Part shown: piece by piece, positions 17,178-28,439 of the stretch
How the letters are laid out: the number at the start of each line of letters is the position of its first letter
Numbering within the stretch: position 1 is the first letter of the stretch
Source of the DNA: CAYWWY01 sp964462525
GTDB lineage: Bacteria > Thermotogota > Thermotogae > MWEM01
NCBI GenBank assembly: GCA_964462525.1
Contig: CAYWWY010000004.1
Coordinates: 1 to 64,000, forward strand
Direction of reading: 5' to 3'
DNA length: 64,000 nt
Position numbers and translations under genes: made by a program
The notes under the pieces: generated by a model
Database searches by the model: none
What the model was told of the DNA's origin: nothing
What the model saw: only the letters and a program-made list of their open reading frames with translations

Positions 17178-20019
17178 ATGATGAAGAAGGCTCTTTTTTT
17201 ACTCGTTCTGATAACACTGGTTTTTTGGTGCGTCTCCTGTTTTGAAGTTCCTCAACCGACGCGAATCATGGTTGGGGATGTGTACCTTATACCTAAGGGG
17301 TCCATCATCCAGGTCTATGCGCGGAGCGAGTTGTTGGCTATTGAAATCTCCTTGCCTTATGAACTATCCCCTTATCTTATTGAGATCAATCCGTCTCTTG
17401 CTTCGATTGTCTCTCATCATCACGGAGGAGGGATTCGAAAGACCGCGATAGCCCTTGTCAATCCAGGAAGCCAGGTTAATGCTCACACGCTCCTCCTGAC
17501 CATACCCCGCAGGCGGATGAATTATCGGGAGATTCAAACCCAGATAATCAGCACATTACCCTCGGCTAAGACTTCTGGATCGGTCGGTTCTCAGCATCCG
17601 GAACTTTTGGGCGATTTTGACAACACGGGCATCGTAAGCAAGATCAACCTCGATCATTTCAAGCTACGGTACGGCTCCATAACGGGGGAAGATCTGTATC
17701 ATCCGCTGTATGATATCGGTCCTGCAAGCAATCTGCATGGAGACCCCTGGATGAGTATTCTCGATACACCTCACCCAGATGGGATCATCGGATTGGACGA
17801 TTTTTATGTGTTAATGGCAAACATGGGAAAACTGCGCCCGGGGGGCCCAGTAAAAATCGATATTGATCGCCATCCACATGACCTTCAGCTCTTTCAAGGA
17901 GATACAGCTGCCTTTTCCGTAGAAGCTTCGGGCGGGAGACCGCCCTATCGATACATCTGGAGAAAAGACGGAGCAGTGATCGAAGGAGCAGCGGATTCCC
18001 GGTTGCTGATTCCCAACATAACGATGCAGGATGCAGGAGTATACACCGTCGAAGTACAAGATCAATCCGTCCCAACGCTTTCCGCACAAAGTCGGCAAGC
18101 GCAGCTTTCGGTTTCATCCAAACTTGTTATTCAACAGCATCCTCAGACGCAGAACAAACGGGAAGGAGAGATCCTTCAGCTAACCGTTTTTGCATCTGGT
18201 GGAACGCAACCCTATACCTTCCGATGGTATCACAATGGCCAACTCATTGCCGGTCAACATACTCATGAACTCTTGAGAATCCCTGTTCGACCACAGGATC
18301 AGGGAAGCTATCGGGTTGAAATTCTGGATCATTCGCACCCTCAACAGATCGTTCAGAGTAACACAGCCGCGATATTGGTTGTTGCGGCTTTCCAGATTCT
18401 CGAACACCCGAGTGATCAACAAGTCGATGTCGGGGGGACCGCAGCTTTTTCGGTACAGACAAGCGGCGGAACGCCTCCATATTCATACCAATGGAGAAAG
18501 AACGGCATCGATCTTGCCGATCGGACCAGCAGTTCTCTGGTTATGAACAATGTTCAAACGAATGACGCAGGTTTGTATTCGGTCATGATTCGAGACAGCT
18601 CCCAGCCTCGGCATACGTTAACCAGCAACCCTACGCGATTGCTCATCGACCAACTCCCTACCTTTATCCTCTCGCTCGATCGGATTCCAATAGGCGGTGG
18701 GACGGCGAGCGGTGCAGGACACTATACCGCGGGAACAACAGTGTCAATATCTGCCGCACCCAGCCCTGGCTACCAATTCGTCAACTGGACCAGAAACACA
18801 GTTGTGATCAGCACCCAAGCCAACTACACATACACCATGCCTTCCCAAAACGTTACCTTGGTGGCAAACTTTGAGCTGATTCCTCCCCAGACTTATTCAC
18901 TGGCTCTGAATCGAAACCCATCATCGGGGGGGGCCGTAAGCGGCGCGGGGCAATATACCTTAGGAACGTCAGTACCGATATCCGCTACGCCAAACTCAGG
19001 CTATCGATTTCTCAACTGGACAAGAAACGGAACCGTGATCAGCGATCTGNNNNNNNNNNNNNNNNNNNNNNNNNNNNNNNNNNNNNNNNNNNNNNNNNNN
19101 NNNNNNNNNNNNNNNNNNNNNNNNNNNNNNNNNNNNNNNNNNNNNNNNNGCCAACTACTCATTCCCCATGCCTTCGGAAAACGTGACCTTGGTCGCGAAC
19201 TTTGAAATGATTCCTCCGGCTACCCATATCCTGACGCTGAATCGAATCCCGACAGCGGGAGGAGCAGTGGATGGTGGTGGGGCGTATCCCGCGGGAGCCC
19301 TTGTATCCATATCTGCCGCGCCAAGCTCAGGTTACCAATTTGTTAATTGGACAAGAAACGGAACCGTGATCAGCGATCTGGCCAACTACTCATTCCCCAT
19401 GCCTTCGGAAAACGTGACCTTGGTCGCGAACTTTGCAGAAGAAACGCACGATTGGTACGTAAAGGGCGAGGTGTACATCAACTATGAAAGCGTGGGTATC
19501 GACAGTTATATCTTAATAATCGATACAAGGCCAGAAGCCAATGTCAGCACGCTTCATTTTTCCACCATGCCAGGGAACAAGTCCGGACTTCCATCTTCCG
19601 CTACTGTAACAGGGAACCGCTTGGAAATCGCTGATTTCTTCGCATCCAACGATGCCCACAAAATCGTTTTGGAAGCAAGGGATCCCCAAAATGAGAAGAT
19701 AGGAGAGGACGTTGAATTATCCATTTTGCCTGTATATGCCTTTGAACTTCCCGATCCTTGGGTTGCCGAGGTGGATGCGTTTTTCCAGATCCTTGATTTC
19801 ACCGATGCTTCCGTCACCGTACGAGGAAGCCTTGTGCGATATATCCATGTCGAAGCGGGATTTGATGAGTGGATCTATGTGGTTCCGCAAAACAAGACCG
19901 TTGTGATCGATGAGAATTTTACACCAGATTCCAGTATCCACCAAGTGAAGATCACTGCCTGGAATGAAGCCCAAAGTCCGATTGGGGCATCCTATCTTGT
20001 AGATGTGGTGAAAAATTAA
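17178..20019 (+). CDS. Ig-like/InlB-repeat lipoprotein, interrupted by a scaffold gap
   Basis: One gene broken by 100 N at 19050-19149. It has a lipoprotein-type signal peptide with Cys21. At about residues 140-218 there is a stretch with two Asp-rich loops (GDFDNTGIVSKINLDHF and PHPDGIIGLDDFYVLMANMG) resembling a dockerin or EF-hand pair. Three Ig-like domains follow (each with GxYxVExxD), then at least three InlB/Flg_new-type repeats containing GYxFxNWTRN, and a unique C-terminal domain of about 190 residues. The reading frame changes across the N run, but only because 100 is not a multiple of three. The tandem ATGATG start follows AGGAGGGG; the second ATG (17181) is equally possible. A surface-exposed binding role is likely. 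Confidence 0.75.
18660..19440 (+). repeat. Tandem InlB-type repeats in the first lipoprotein gene
   Basis: Repeats of 231 bases (77 codons), measured between the identical segments beginning at 19150 and 19381. Each encodes the pattern SxGGxxxGAGxY, then GYxFxNWTRN, then MPSENVTLVANF. Adjacent copies are identical over long stretches, so copy number is probably under-counted in the assembly. Confidence 0.8.
19050..19149. other. Assembly gap of unknown true length (100 N)
   Basis: Exactly 100 N. The left flank ends ...AGCGATCTG and the right flank begins GCCAACTACTC. The same junction occurs uninterrupted at 19379-19382, so the gap sits at a fixed point of the 231-base repeat. The true missing length is therefore probably zero or a multiple of 231. 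Confidence 0.9.
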
Positions 20020-20043
20020 CCTAAGGAAAAGGAGGGAGTGCCT

Positions 20044-23000
20044 ATGGTCAAACATAAGAACAAGGGGTTGATTCATTTAGGGATTATCCTATTCATTGTC
20101 ATCCTGCTTCTGGGATGTATGCCAGAACATATTTTGGTATCGACTCAGGTTACATCGTCGGTAGATGCAGAGTGGATCGATCATTTCTTCGATTTTTCCG
20201 AATATGATCTCACCCTTTTCCTTAAGGGACCCGCGGAAAAAGTGGATCTTTTAGCCGGTGAAGAACTCTTGATAACGTTTAAAGCCCAACCCATCATCAA
20301 TATTCCTCGGCTTTTGACAGAAATCGATCAAAAGTTCATCACTGTGGTGGTGCGAGACAAATCTGGAAGAACCCTCGATATCCACCGGGTTCATTTGGAT
20401 CCTTCTCCCATCACCAATCCATTTTTTTCGGTCCAAACACGAAGTTCCAATCGAGATGGGTTGTACTATCACCAAGATGGAACGTGGTACTTCTATTCCT
20501 TCCAGCATATGGGAAGCATGCGGGGATCGGACCGGAGGGGCATACGAGACATCGTTCATACCTTACCTTCCAGTCATGTGTTGGTTCTGGTTTCTACCGG
20601 AGGTGACCCTTTGGCATGCACTCTAGATGATTTTCGGATCGATCCGGGAAATATCATTGCGCTTGATGCACTCGCTGAAACCTTGGTTGATCTTGAAGCC
20701 TTTCCCAACCAGGTGGTCAATCAGGCAGACCACAGCATTTTCAATCCGCAATCCGAAGAAGACCCTGCTCTTCAAAGGTCTGACGCGGACTTTCTTACCT
20801 TTACCTTTCCAGGGGCAAGTATGACAATCGATGAAGAAGTCTTGCACCCTGACGCGATCGGAGCAGATGGGGTCATCTTTGCAGCAGTTCCAACAACAGC
20901 AAACCTGGGCGCGTTGGTTGCCACCTTCACCTTGTCCGAAGGCGCAAGGGGGGCAACGGTGGAAGGAAGATTACAGAGAAGCGGCACAACCTCCAACGAC
21001 TTCCGAACAGCCATTACCTACCTGGTCACTGCCGAAGATGGTACAACCAAAAGGTGGAAAGTAATTGTCTCCAGCAACGGCGCAGTAAATCCAGGGCAAT
21101 TGGTTCGCGTGAACCATGGCTCTTTCGACAGGGGCGACGAAATAGGAGACCTGTGGACTCATACACGTCCAGTCCATTTTGTGACGCTGTCTTATGATTT
21201 TTGGACAGGAAAGTATCCCGTTACGTACGAAGAGTATGATGGATTCTGTGATGCAACCGGGAGAGACAAACCCGCAAATCAAGATATCCATGGCCAGTGG
21301 GGCAGAGGCATGCGCCCGGTCGTGAACGTGAGCTGGTGGGATGCGATTGCGTATTGTAACTGGTTGAGCGAGGATCATGGCCTTCCCAAGGCGTATGATG
21401 AGGAAGGCAACCTCTTGGACTCCCAAGGAGAGATAACCACAGACATTACAATTGTTGAAGGATTTCGTCTGCTTACAAGCGCGGAATGGGAGTATGCCGC
21501 TTCCGGTGGGCATATGGCATCCGATCCGAGATTCTTGTTTTCCGGAAGCAATGATCCGCAAGAAGTGGCATGGTACGGCTATTATGATCCCCCCTTCGAT
21601 CAAACCTACGGGCCATTTCCCATAGGCCTAAAAAAACCCAATCAATTGGGGCTTTTCGACATGAGCGGCAACGTTTCGGAATGGTGTCATGATTGGTATG
21701 AAGCCTATACTGAAGGCAACAAAAACAACCCGATAGGTCCCACAGATGGAGACAGGCGCGTCTGGAGAAGCGGAGGTTGGGGACATGGAACACTTACCTC
21801 TCGAATCGCCTACTGGTCATACAACGCGCCGTTTACGACCGGAAGTTTCGGAGGATTTCGGATTGCCCGAACGATTGTGGGAGACCTTCCAGAACCGACG
21901 GATAACATGACTTTTGTCTTAACTTTCCCTACACAAGATGTACACAATTTCCTCGTCGCTCAACAGATTCCTCCCAAAACAGTGACCGTGCAAGTGGCAA
22001 ATGGAACGAACTCAGTCGTCATCACAGCCACGAAAACTGCTGCACAAACTGTGGTTGTCGGTGGAACCAATGCCGCCAATGTAACATCAGGTGGAACGGC
22101 TATAGGCCCGACCCACACTGTCGCTACTGCGGATATAGCCGTTGCAGGTGGCACCAAAACCTTCTCCTTGACAGTCAGCGAAGCAGGAAAAGCAGATATT
22201 GTGTATACGGTCACTGTCAATGTGGCAGCGCCAGCCGATCCAACAGCAAATATGGTCTTTGAACTGACGACACCTGAAGAGAATGCATCCAATACCATCC
22301 ATACCGATCAGGCATTTATGACGGTGATGGTCCATGTAGTGAATGGTACGAGTTCAGTCGTTATCACAGGAACGAAAACAACCGCGCAACAGGTCGTTGT
22401 AGGTGGAACACACGCCGGTGCGGTTACGCAGGCAGGACAAATGACGACCAGTCCGACCTTCACAGTCAATACATCAGATATCGTTGCGGGTGGTGGCACG
22501 AAATCCTTCACCTTGACGGTCAGTGAAACGGGGAAAGAAGCGATCATCTATGCAGTTACTGTTACTGTTGCTTATGGAGGCCCACCTGCAAGTGATCAAG
22601 CAGAAATCCTCGCATACGGCATACCTGGACAAGATGGNNNNNNNNNNNNNNNNNNNNNNNNNNNNNNNNNNNNNNNNNNNNNNNNNNNNNNNNNNNNNNN
22701 NNNNNNNNNNNNNNNNNNNNNNNNNNNNNNNNNNNNNTGCCGAAGATGGCGTTACCACAAAAATCTGGACTGTGACTGTCACTGTTGAAGACTCACCTGC
22801 AAGTGATCAAGCAGAAATCCTCGCATACGGCATACCTGGACAAGATGGCGAGGCGGTCATCACATCCAACGCATCGGGAACGATCGATATTACCGTTCCT
22901 CACGGTACTGGTGTCACCACGCTAGTGGCCACATTCACACTATCACCAGGCGCAACTGCTACGGTGAATGGTACACCTCAGGTCAGTGGTACTACTTCCA

Positions 23001-23797
23001 ATGATTTCACTGACCCAGTTACCTATACCGTTACTGCCGAAGATGGCGTTACCACAAAAATCTGGACTGTGACTGTCACTGTTGAAGACCCCTTTGAGTT
23101 TAAAATGGTCAGTGCTGCTGCTGAATGGACATCTCTAGACTTAGCCTTAACTATCACATATTCCGGTCCCATAGAAATATTTAAAGATGATGATGGCTTT
23201 GGACTCGGAGCGGATCAATTTGGATTGGCTTTCGATACCGATGGCCCAGGTGATGAGGAAGCATATTGGATTGAGATTGACGATGGCGATAACAAAAAAC
23301 TAATCGTCGCGTTCTTTGGTTATCCAGACACAAATGGTGGTGAAAGAACACTAACATATGTGCAAGGTGATGATTATCCAGTCAAAAACCTAGATGGAAC
23401 TGACGCGAAAACACCCGATACGCTTGAAGTGACCATTCCCAGTAGACCTACTTGTATGGTTTGGGATGGTGCTACTGCCATTTGGACAGGCAATAATCTA
23501 CATGTAACAGTCACCTACACAAATCATTTGAATGATCCAGCATCTTTAGGTGCTGATCAGTTTGACTTGACCTATTGGCCTGAGGGCGCTCCTGTAATAG
23601 TAAACGCGGATGAACTTCAGTGGGTTGATACCGATCCAGATAGAATCGTTCTTGTTTTTAACAACTACCCTGATACCAACAATGAAGGCGGAAACACTCC
23701 TTTGTACTACGAATCAAAAACCCATCCGTTGGAAGACGCCGAAGGTTTGGATGTGCTCACCCCAGACTCCATCGATGTTTCGGTTCCCAGCAAATAG
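20044..23797 (+). CDS. SUMF1-domain multidomain lipoprotein, interrupted by a scaffold gap
   Basis: Start ATG at 20044 with AAGGAGGG 7 bases upstream. The lipobox is LLLGC (Cys25). Residues about 26-250 form the N-terminal module shared with the next two genes. A DUF5018-like beta domain follows (20780-21065). Then comes a SUMF1/FGE-sulfatase domain (21090-21870) with KYPVTYEEYDGFC, VNVSWWDAIAYCNWLSE, SAEWEYAASGG and DMSGNVSEWCHDW. Next are two beta repeats ending in SLTVSEAGK/TLTVSETGK, at least two DUF5018 repeats (spanning the N gap), and two C-terminal beta domains. The catalytic Cys pair of true formylglycine-generating enzyme is absent from the terminal RSGGW...FGGFRIA region, so this is a binding fold rather than that enzyme. 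Confidence 0.75.
22584..23091 (+). repeat. DUF5018-like repeats around the second gap
   Basis: A unit of about 297 bases beginning CACCTGCAAGTGATCAAG (22584 and again 22795). It encodes a beta domain with VTVPHGTGV-type, VATFTLSPGATATVNG and TYTVTAEDG motifs. The two visible copies are identical where both can be read. Confidence 0.75.
22638..22737. other. Assembly gap of unknown true length (100 N)
   Basis: Exactly 100 N inside a repeat unit. Comparison with the intact copy shows that 186 bases (equivalent to 22849-23034) are missing if one unit is completed. Replacing 100 N by 186 bases restores a single open reading frame from 20044 to 23797, which supports one intact gene. Confidence 0.85.
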
Positions 23798-23864
23798 CAA
23801 CATCCTTTGCCAACAAGATCAACATTAGTAACACAGTTCGTTGGCAGAGAAAGGCGGAAAGCGT

Positions 23865-26800
23865 ATGCGCATAAAAGGAAGAACATCATTTTGGATCTTC
23901 TCTGTCATTCTGCTGATGGCAGTGATCTTTATCGGTTGTATCGCCGAAGATCTTGTACATCCCGTTCGGATGACCGCGTATGTCGATCGAATCGATTCCG
24001 ATCCTTTTTTTGGCTTTTCAGAATACCGCCTTACTGTCAATCTTCGTGGCAGCGCAGCCACAGTCGACATTTACGAAGGTGAAGAGTTTCTGGAAAGCTT
24101 GCGCGCAAGGTCAGTGATCCATCATTGGCCGTTGGTCACCGATATTGAAAGCCGATCGATCACATTGATCGCGCGAAACCACCACGGCAAAAGTCTTCGG
24201 GAGATCTCGGTCCCCTTGGATCCCGGGTCGAATGGGCTTCCCGTCAAAACAGAATCTGAATACCGTGATACAGACAACACAGGACTCTACTATAAGGCTG
24301 CAAATGTCTGGCATTTCTACTCCTTCCGCCATATGGGCGCTCAAACCGCAGCGTATCGAAGGGATATCCGAAACACGGTGCAAGTGCTTCCGTCCGATCA
24401 GAACCTTGTTCTGGTCACGGTGGGCGGGGTTCCACGCGCGTGTACGCTGGAGGGTTTTCGTGCCGATCCCGGAAATGCGCAAGCCCTTGATCTCTTTGCG
24501 CAGGACCATTTTGCTTTTCCGCAACGGGTGGTGAACTTGGGAGAACGATTTTGGTTCAATCCCCATACCCGATCCAGAATCGAACCGACTCGCATGATTC
24601 GCGCAAGCGCGTCCGGTGATGGGCAAACTCTGATCGTTGCGGTTTCCTATTCAGCCCCATTGGCAGATCAAATCCAACACGTGGATCCGAGACAATTCCA
24701 CCTGGGAACAGGTGGCCAACCCCTGCAACCGGATCAGTTGGCTTTGGGAGTTGCCTCGAACCGGCTGATCCTTCGTTTTGAGCAGTCAACCCTCGAACTG
24801 GAAGACTTGCAGTCCCTATCCTATACCCAAAGCACACATACAGAACACCGCTTGAAAGACCATTCGGGTGTATTGGAGGTCCAAAGCCCGGATACGATCA
24901 GCATCACAGATGCTCAGGAATATGAACTCACGCTGGAGGCCAACCCCAATGAAGGCGGGACCCTGAACGGCGCGGGATCCTATGAACCGGGTGATTGGAT
25001 AGCCCTCACCGCACAACCCAATGCGGGATTTCGCTTTGTCCGATGGACCCAGGATGGATCGTTGATCAGCAGTCAGGCAGACTTTCCCTTCACCATGCCT
25101 GCGCAACACACAACGCTGTTGGCGCACTTTGAAGAAGAAGCCGCCCAGTGCACGATCACCGCTCAATCTGATCCCGAATTGGGGGGAGAGGTACGAATCG
25201 ATGATGGCGCATGGGGCATAAACCAAAGTGTAACGGTAAACAGAGCAACCCAGGTCACTCTGGTGGCTCGGGAGAATACCGGCTATACCTGGGATGGCTG
25301 GTATGATGGCGCGACAAGAGTGAGTGCCGATAAGCGCTTTTCGTTCCAGGCAACTGCCAGTAAAACGTACAGGGCTAAGTTCAACCCGGAGTCTCCGGGA
25401 CCCCAACCGATCCAAGTCGGTCCACAAGCGCTGCTTGAGGAACAAGTCATTGCTTCGGGTGATGGCGGTGTTGTTCAGATCAACCAGCCGGGCCATCCTT
25501 TGCACGGTTTGGAACTGAGCGTGCCTCCGAATTCCTACGACGGTCTCAGAACTTTCCGAATCTCATCGGCCGATATTCTGGACCATGCGTTCGGAGACCG
25601 ATTCAATCCGCTCACCCCTATGATCATTGTGGAGAACGGTGGCGGGTATTCAGATGAGATGATGTTGGTGGAGATTCCTGTGGTCGTGCCCGAAGACCAC
25701 TTTGCCATGGCATTCCTCTATGACCCTGTGACAGGACAATTGGAAGGGATGCAATTGATTTCTGCAGAAGATGGAAAGATCCTGATCGGAACTCGCCGGT
25801 TTTCGATGTTCACTGTGACCGGTATTTCACAGGCTCTTCTGGACTCCTACATCGAACAAGGCATCCATTCAGGTTTTCAGCCGGGAGTGGACGATTTCAG
25901 TTTTGCGAACAGAGGTTCCTTTATCAGTCCGTATGGGCATTGCGCTGGACAGGCGATTGGAGCGATGTGGTACTACGCAGAAAAGAAAGCGGAGAGCGGC
26001 TCTTTGTGGGGAATGTATGACAACAATTTCGGGGATTTGAGCACGCCGGATTTCTGGCTGGATGATTCCTGGGCGTATCGGTTTTGTGCGGTGATCCAAA
26101 TCAAGTTAGATTTTACCAACTTTGCGTCCACTTTCTTCGCTAACATTCAGGGCTATGTGTTGAAACAGATCGATGGAAGATGGCAGTTGGTAGAAGTTCC
26201 CGGGATCGGTGATACAGGAACAAGGAATCTTTTCGCCCTTTCTATGCTCTTGACCGGAGAACCCCAGTACATTGGAGTCCGTAACATGCAAGTTGGTGGC
26301 GGCCATGCAATGGTGGCCTATTCGGTCACACAAGACGCGATTGGTATCGCCGATCCCAATTACCCGGGAATGCGAAACAGAAAGGTGTACTATTCTGACG
26401 GTCAGTTTCAGCCCTACTCTTCTGGTGCCAATGCTGAGGATATTGCGGCGGGCCAAGGAAAACTGTATGATTGGATCCGGTTTGTGTCAAACAGGACGAT
26501 GATCGACTATGGTTTGGTGGCTCCGCTTTGGGAACAGGTCCTTGATGGCACAATCGGGAATGACTTGTTCCCTGATAATTATGCGGTCCGTTTCAGAGAC
26601 CCATCTACAAATGAAATACTGCCGCTTGTCGATGGGCACATCCACAATGAACCCAAACTGATCACGTGGTTGTCTGGCGAAAGAACCATCCATGTATATC
26701 GTAACCAAACCCGACTGGAAGGATCCACTACACAAATGGAAATCGATTTGGTACCGGGTGCGAACCTTCTTGGATTCGCGGTATGGGGAAGACCGCCAGC

Positions 26801-28439
26801 CTTACCTTTGAGGTATATTGATTTCCATTACTTCAATGTCTACTATGGATCCATCCACAATGCCACTCAAGATACATGGCATCTGAGCTTCGCCGACGCG
26901 CACGACCAAGCGGATGCCGGAGATGAAATCGTTGTGTATCCAGGAACCTATGATAGTTTCGAGATTGATAAGAGTCTTACAGTACGAAGCGCCCATGGCC
27001 CCGAAAACACAATCATCGATGGAGGTGTCATTTCGATCCAAACACCCCCATTCGAACCTGATGCGCCTGAACTGGAAATCCACATCTCGGGATTGACCAT
27101 TCAAAACAGCCCTGTGTTCGGAATCCAGTGTTATGTCAACCACCCTGTTGCACTCCATATTCACGAGAACCGAATCATCAATAATCGACGGGCGGGAATT
27201 CTGATCCACCAAAATGATATACTCACAGACCGGGTTGTTCATGGGAACATATCGATCATCGGGAACACGATTCAAGGAAATCAGCTAGAGGGATCCCGGA
27301 TACGTACAACTGCTGATGTGACGATTAAAGAGAATGTGATGACCGGAAATGGTTTTGCGGAAGGCTATACGGGTTCGCAATTATCTGGCATTCATGTGAG
27401 TCGAGCCAGAAAAGTCTGGATCGAGGACAACACCATTGAAGACCATCAAGGACATGGGATATACTTCTCGGATCTTCGAAGCGATCTGGACATCCTCGGC
27501 AATCGGATCCAAGACAACCATCGCGGAGGCGTGTGGTTGTATGGAACTGGAAGCCAATCGGATCCAGGGATCAATGTGACGATTTCCGATAACACCATAT
27601 CCCGCAATCGCTTATTTGGTGGCCTTTCTTTGGGCTGGTCTCAGTATGAGAGCGTAGGGCAACTCACCATCACCAACAACACGATCGAGGAAAACGTGCC
27701 TCACGGAATCAGCGTGGGCGGGGATCCTTTCGATACGCAGATCATCAATAACACCGTCAAGGAAAACAGAACAGGTGACGGTGGAGCGACCGGCGGTGGA
27801 ATCAGGTTTAGTTCTTCTGCGGGCACCCACGCAATCAATGAGAACGTTATTTCGTACAACTCCTCACACTGGGTAGGTGGGATCAGTATCCAATGTCCCA
27901 ACTCAACCGTCACTGTCCAAGGGAACACCATCCATCACAATGCTGCACTTAATGGAGCCGGCATCAGTTTCGCCTACTGCACCGATTCAACGATCACAGT
28001 TCAAGGAAACACCATCCATCACAACGCCGCTCGTGAAAAAGGAGGCGGCATCATGGTTTACGACAATTGTGACACGATCACCTTGACTGGAAATAGCGTT
28101 CATCACAACACCGCTGGGGATGAGAACGACAACAGTCCAGGATATGGTGGTGGAGTTTATGTGCATACTGGCAGCGACGTCTTCATCACGGGAAACTCCA
28201 TCTATGATAACCATGCAAAAACACGGGGAGGCGGCGTGTACGGCTGCGCATCCAATTGGGAACGCGATGCGGTTGTCACCGTGAATGGAGAATCCAGAAC
28301 GGTACGCCGTCATTCGCCTCCATTTGAGGAATCGTCAAACACATACGATGGCAATACACACGGAGACCCATTCGAAGCTTGGGGACCCGGAGAAGACAAT
28401 GTGTGCATAGAAGCGGGGTATGATGTGACCCTGCCCTGA
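23865..28439 (+). CDS. Lipoprotein with papain-like protease-like domain and right-handed beta-helix
   Basis: 1524 residues, lipobox IFIGC (Cys25). Order: shared N-terminal module (26-235); a beta domain ending YTQSTHTEHRLKDHSG; two InlB-like repeats (about 345-505); a linker; a cysteine-peptidase-like domain (about 650-900); and a parallel beta-helix (about 1040-1510) with NTIxxN rungs such as TVQGNTIHHNAA. The peptidase-like call rests on SPYGHCAGQAIGAMWYY (Cys near 692), GGGHAMVAYSV (His near 810) and GIADPNYPG (Asp/Asn near 830). These fit the Cys-His-Asn/Asp order of papain and C39-like folds. Substrate unknown; the helix could bind polysaccharide. Start ATG at 23865 follows AAAGGCGG. 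An in-frame codon 8 positions earlier lacks a ribosome site. Confidence 0.75.
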   Translation: MRIKGRTSFWIFSVILLMAVIFIGCIAEDLVHPVRMTAYVDRIDSDPFFGFSEYRLTVNLRGSAATVDIYEGEEFLESLRARSVIHHWPLVTDIESRSITLIARNHHGKSLREISVPLDPGSNGLPVKTESEYRDTDNTGLYYKAANVWHFYSFRHMGAQTAAYRRDIRNTVQVLPSDQNLVLVTVGGVPRACTLEGFRADPGNAQALDLFAQDHFAFPQRVVNLGERFWFNPHTRSRIEPTRMIRASASGDGQTLIVAVSYSAPLADQIQHVDPRQFHLGTGGQPLQPDQLALGVASNRLILRFEQSTLELEDLQSLSYTQSTHTEHRLKDHSGVLEVQSPDTISITDAQEYELTLEANPNEGGTLNGAGSYEPGDWIALTAQPNAGFRFVRWTQDGSLISSQADFPFTMPAQHTTLLAHFEEEAAQCTITAQSDPELGGEVRIDDGAWGINQSVTVNRATQVTLVARENTGYTWDGWYDGATRVSADKRFSFQATASKTYRAKFNPESPGPQPIQVGPQALLEEQVIASGDGGVVQINQPGHPLHGLELSVPPNSYDGLRTFRISSADILDHAFGDRFNPLTPMIIVENGGGYSDEMMLVEIPVVVPEDHFAMAFLYDPVTGQLEGMQLISAEDGKILIGTRRFSMFTVTGISQALLDSYIEQGIHSGFQPGVDDFSFANRGSFISPYGHCAGQAIGAMWYYAEKKAESGSLWGMYDNNFGDLSTPDFWLDDSWAYRFCAVIQIKLDFTNFASTFFANIQGYVLKQIDGRWQLVEVPGIGDTGTRNLFALSMLLTGEPQYIGVRNMQVGGGHAMVAYSVTQDAIGIADPNYPGMRNRKVYYSDGQFQPYSSGANAEDIAAGQGKLYDWIRFVSNRTMIDYGLVAPLWEQVLDGTIGNDLFPDNYAVRFRDPSTNEILPLVDGHIHNEPKLITWLSGERTIHVYRNQTRLEGSTTQMEIDLVPGANLLGFAVWGRPPALPLRYIDFHYFNVYYGSIHNATQDTWHLSFADAHDQADAGDEIVVYPGTYDSFEIDKSLTVRSAHGPENTIIDGGVISIQTPPFEPDAPELEIHISGLTIQNSPVFGIQCYVNHPVALHIHENRIINNRRAGILIHQNDILTDRVVHGNISIIGNTIQGNQLEGSRIRTTADVTIKENVMTGNGFAEGYTGSQLSGIHVSRARKVWIEDNTIEDHQGHGIYFSDLRSDLDILGNRIQDNHRGGVWLYGTGSQSDPGINVTISDNTISRNRLFGGLSLGWSQYESVGQLTITNNTIEENVPHGISVGGDPFDTQIINNTVKENRTGDGGATGGGIRFSSSAGTHAINENVISYNSSHWVGGISIQCPNSTVTVQGNTIHHNAALNGAGISFAYCTDSTITVQGNTIHHNAAREKGGGIMVYDNCDTITLTGNSVHHNTAGDENDNSPGYGGGVYVHTGSDVFITGNSIYDNHAKTRGGGVYGCASNWERDAVVTVNGESRTVRRHSPPFEESSNTYDGNTHGDPFEAWGPGEDNVCIEAGYDVTLP

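Noticed and set aside
20971..21603. 210-codon open frame antisense to the SUMF1 lipoprotein
   Set aside because: Shadow of the real gene; composition and lack of any motif match an antisense frame.
21090..21870. SUMF1 domains as active formylglycine-generating (sulfatase-maturing) enzymes
   Set aside because: The catalytic cysteine pair near the C-terminus is missing in all three domains, and they sit in lipoproteins with binding-type repeats; no sulfatase gene is nearby.
19050..22737. True frameshifts in the two repeat-rich lipoproteins at the N runs
   Set aside because: Both frame changes disappear when the gaps are given repeat-consistent lengths, so they are scaffold artefacts.
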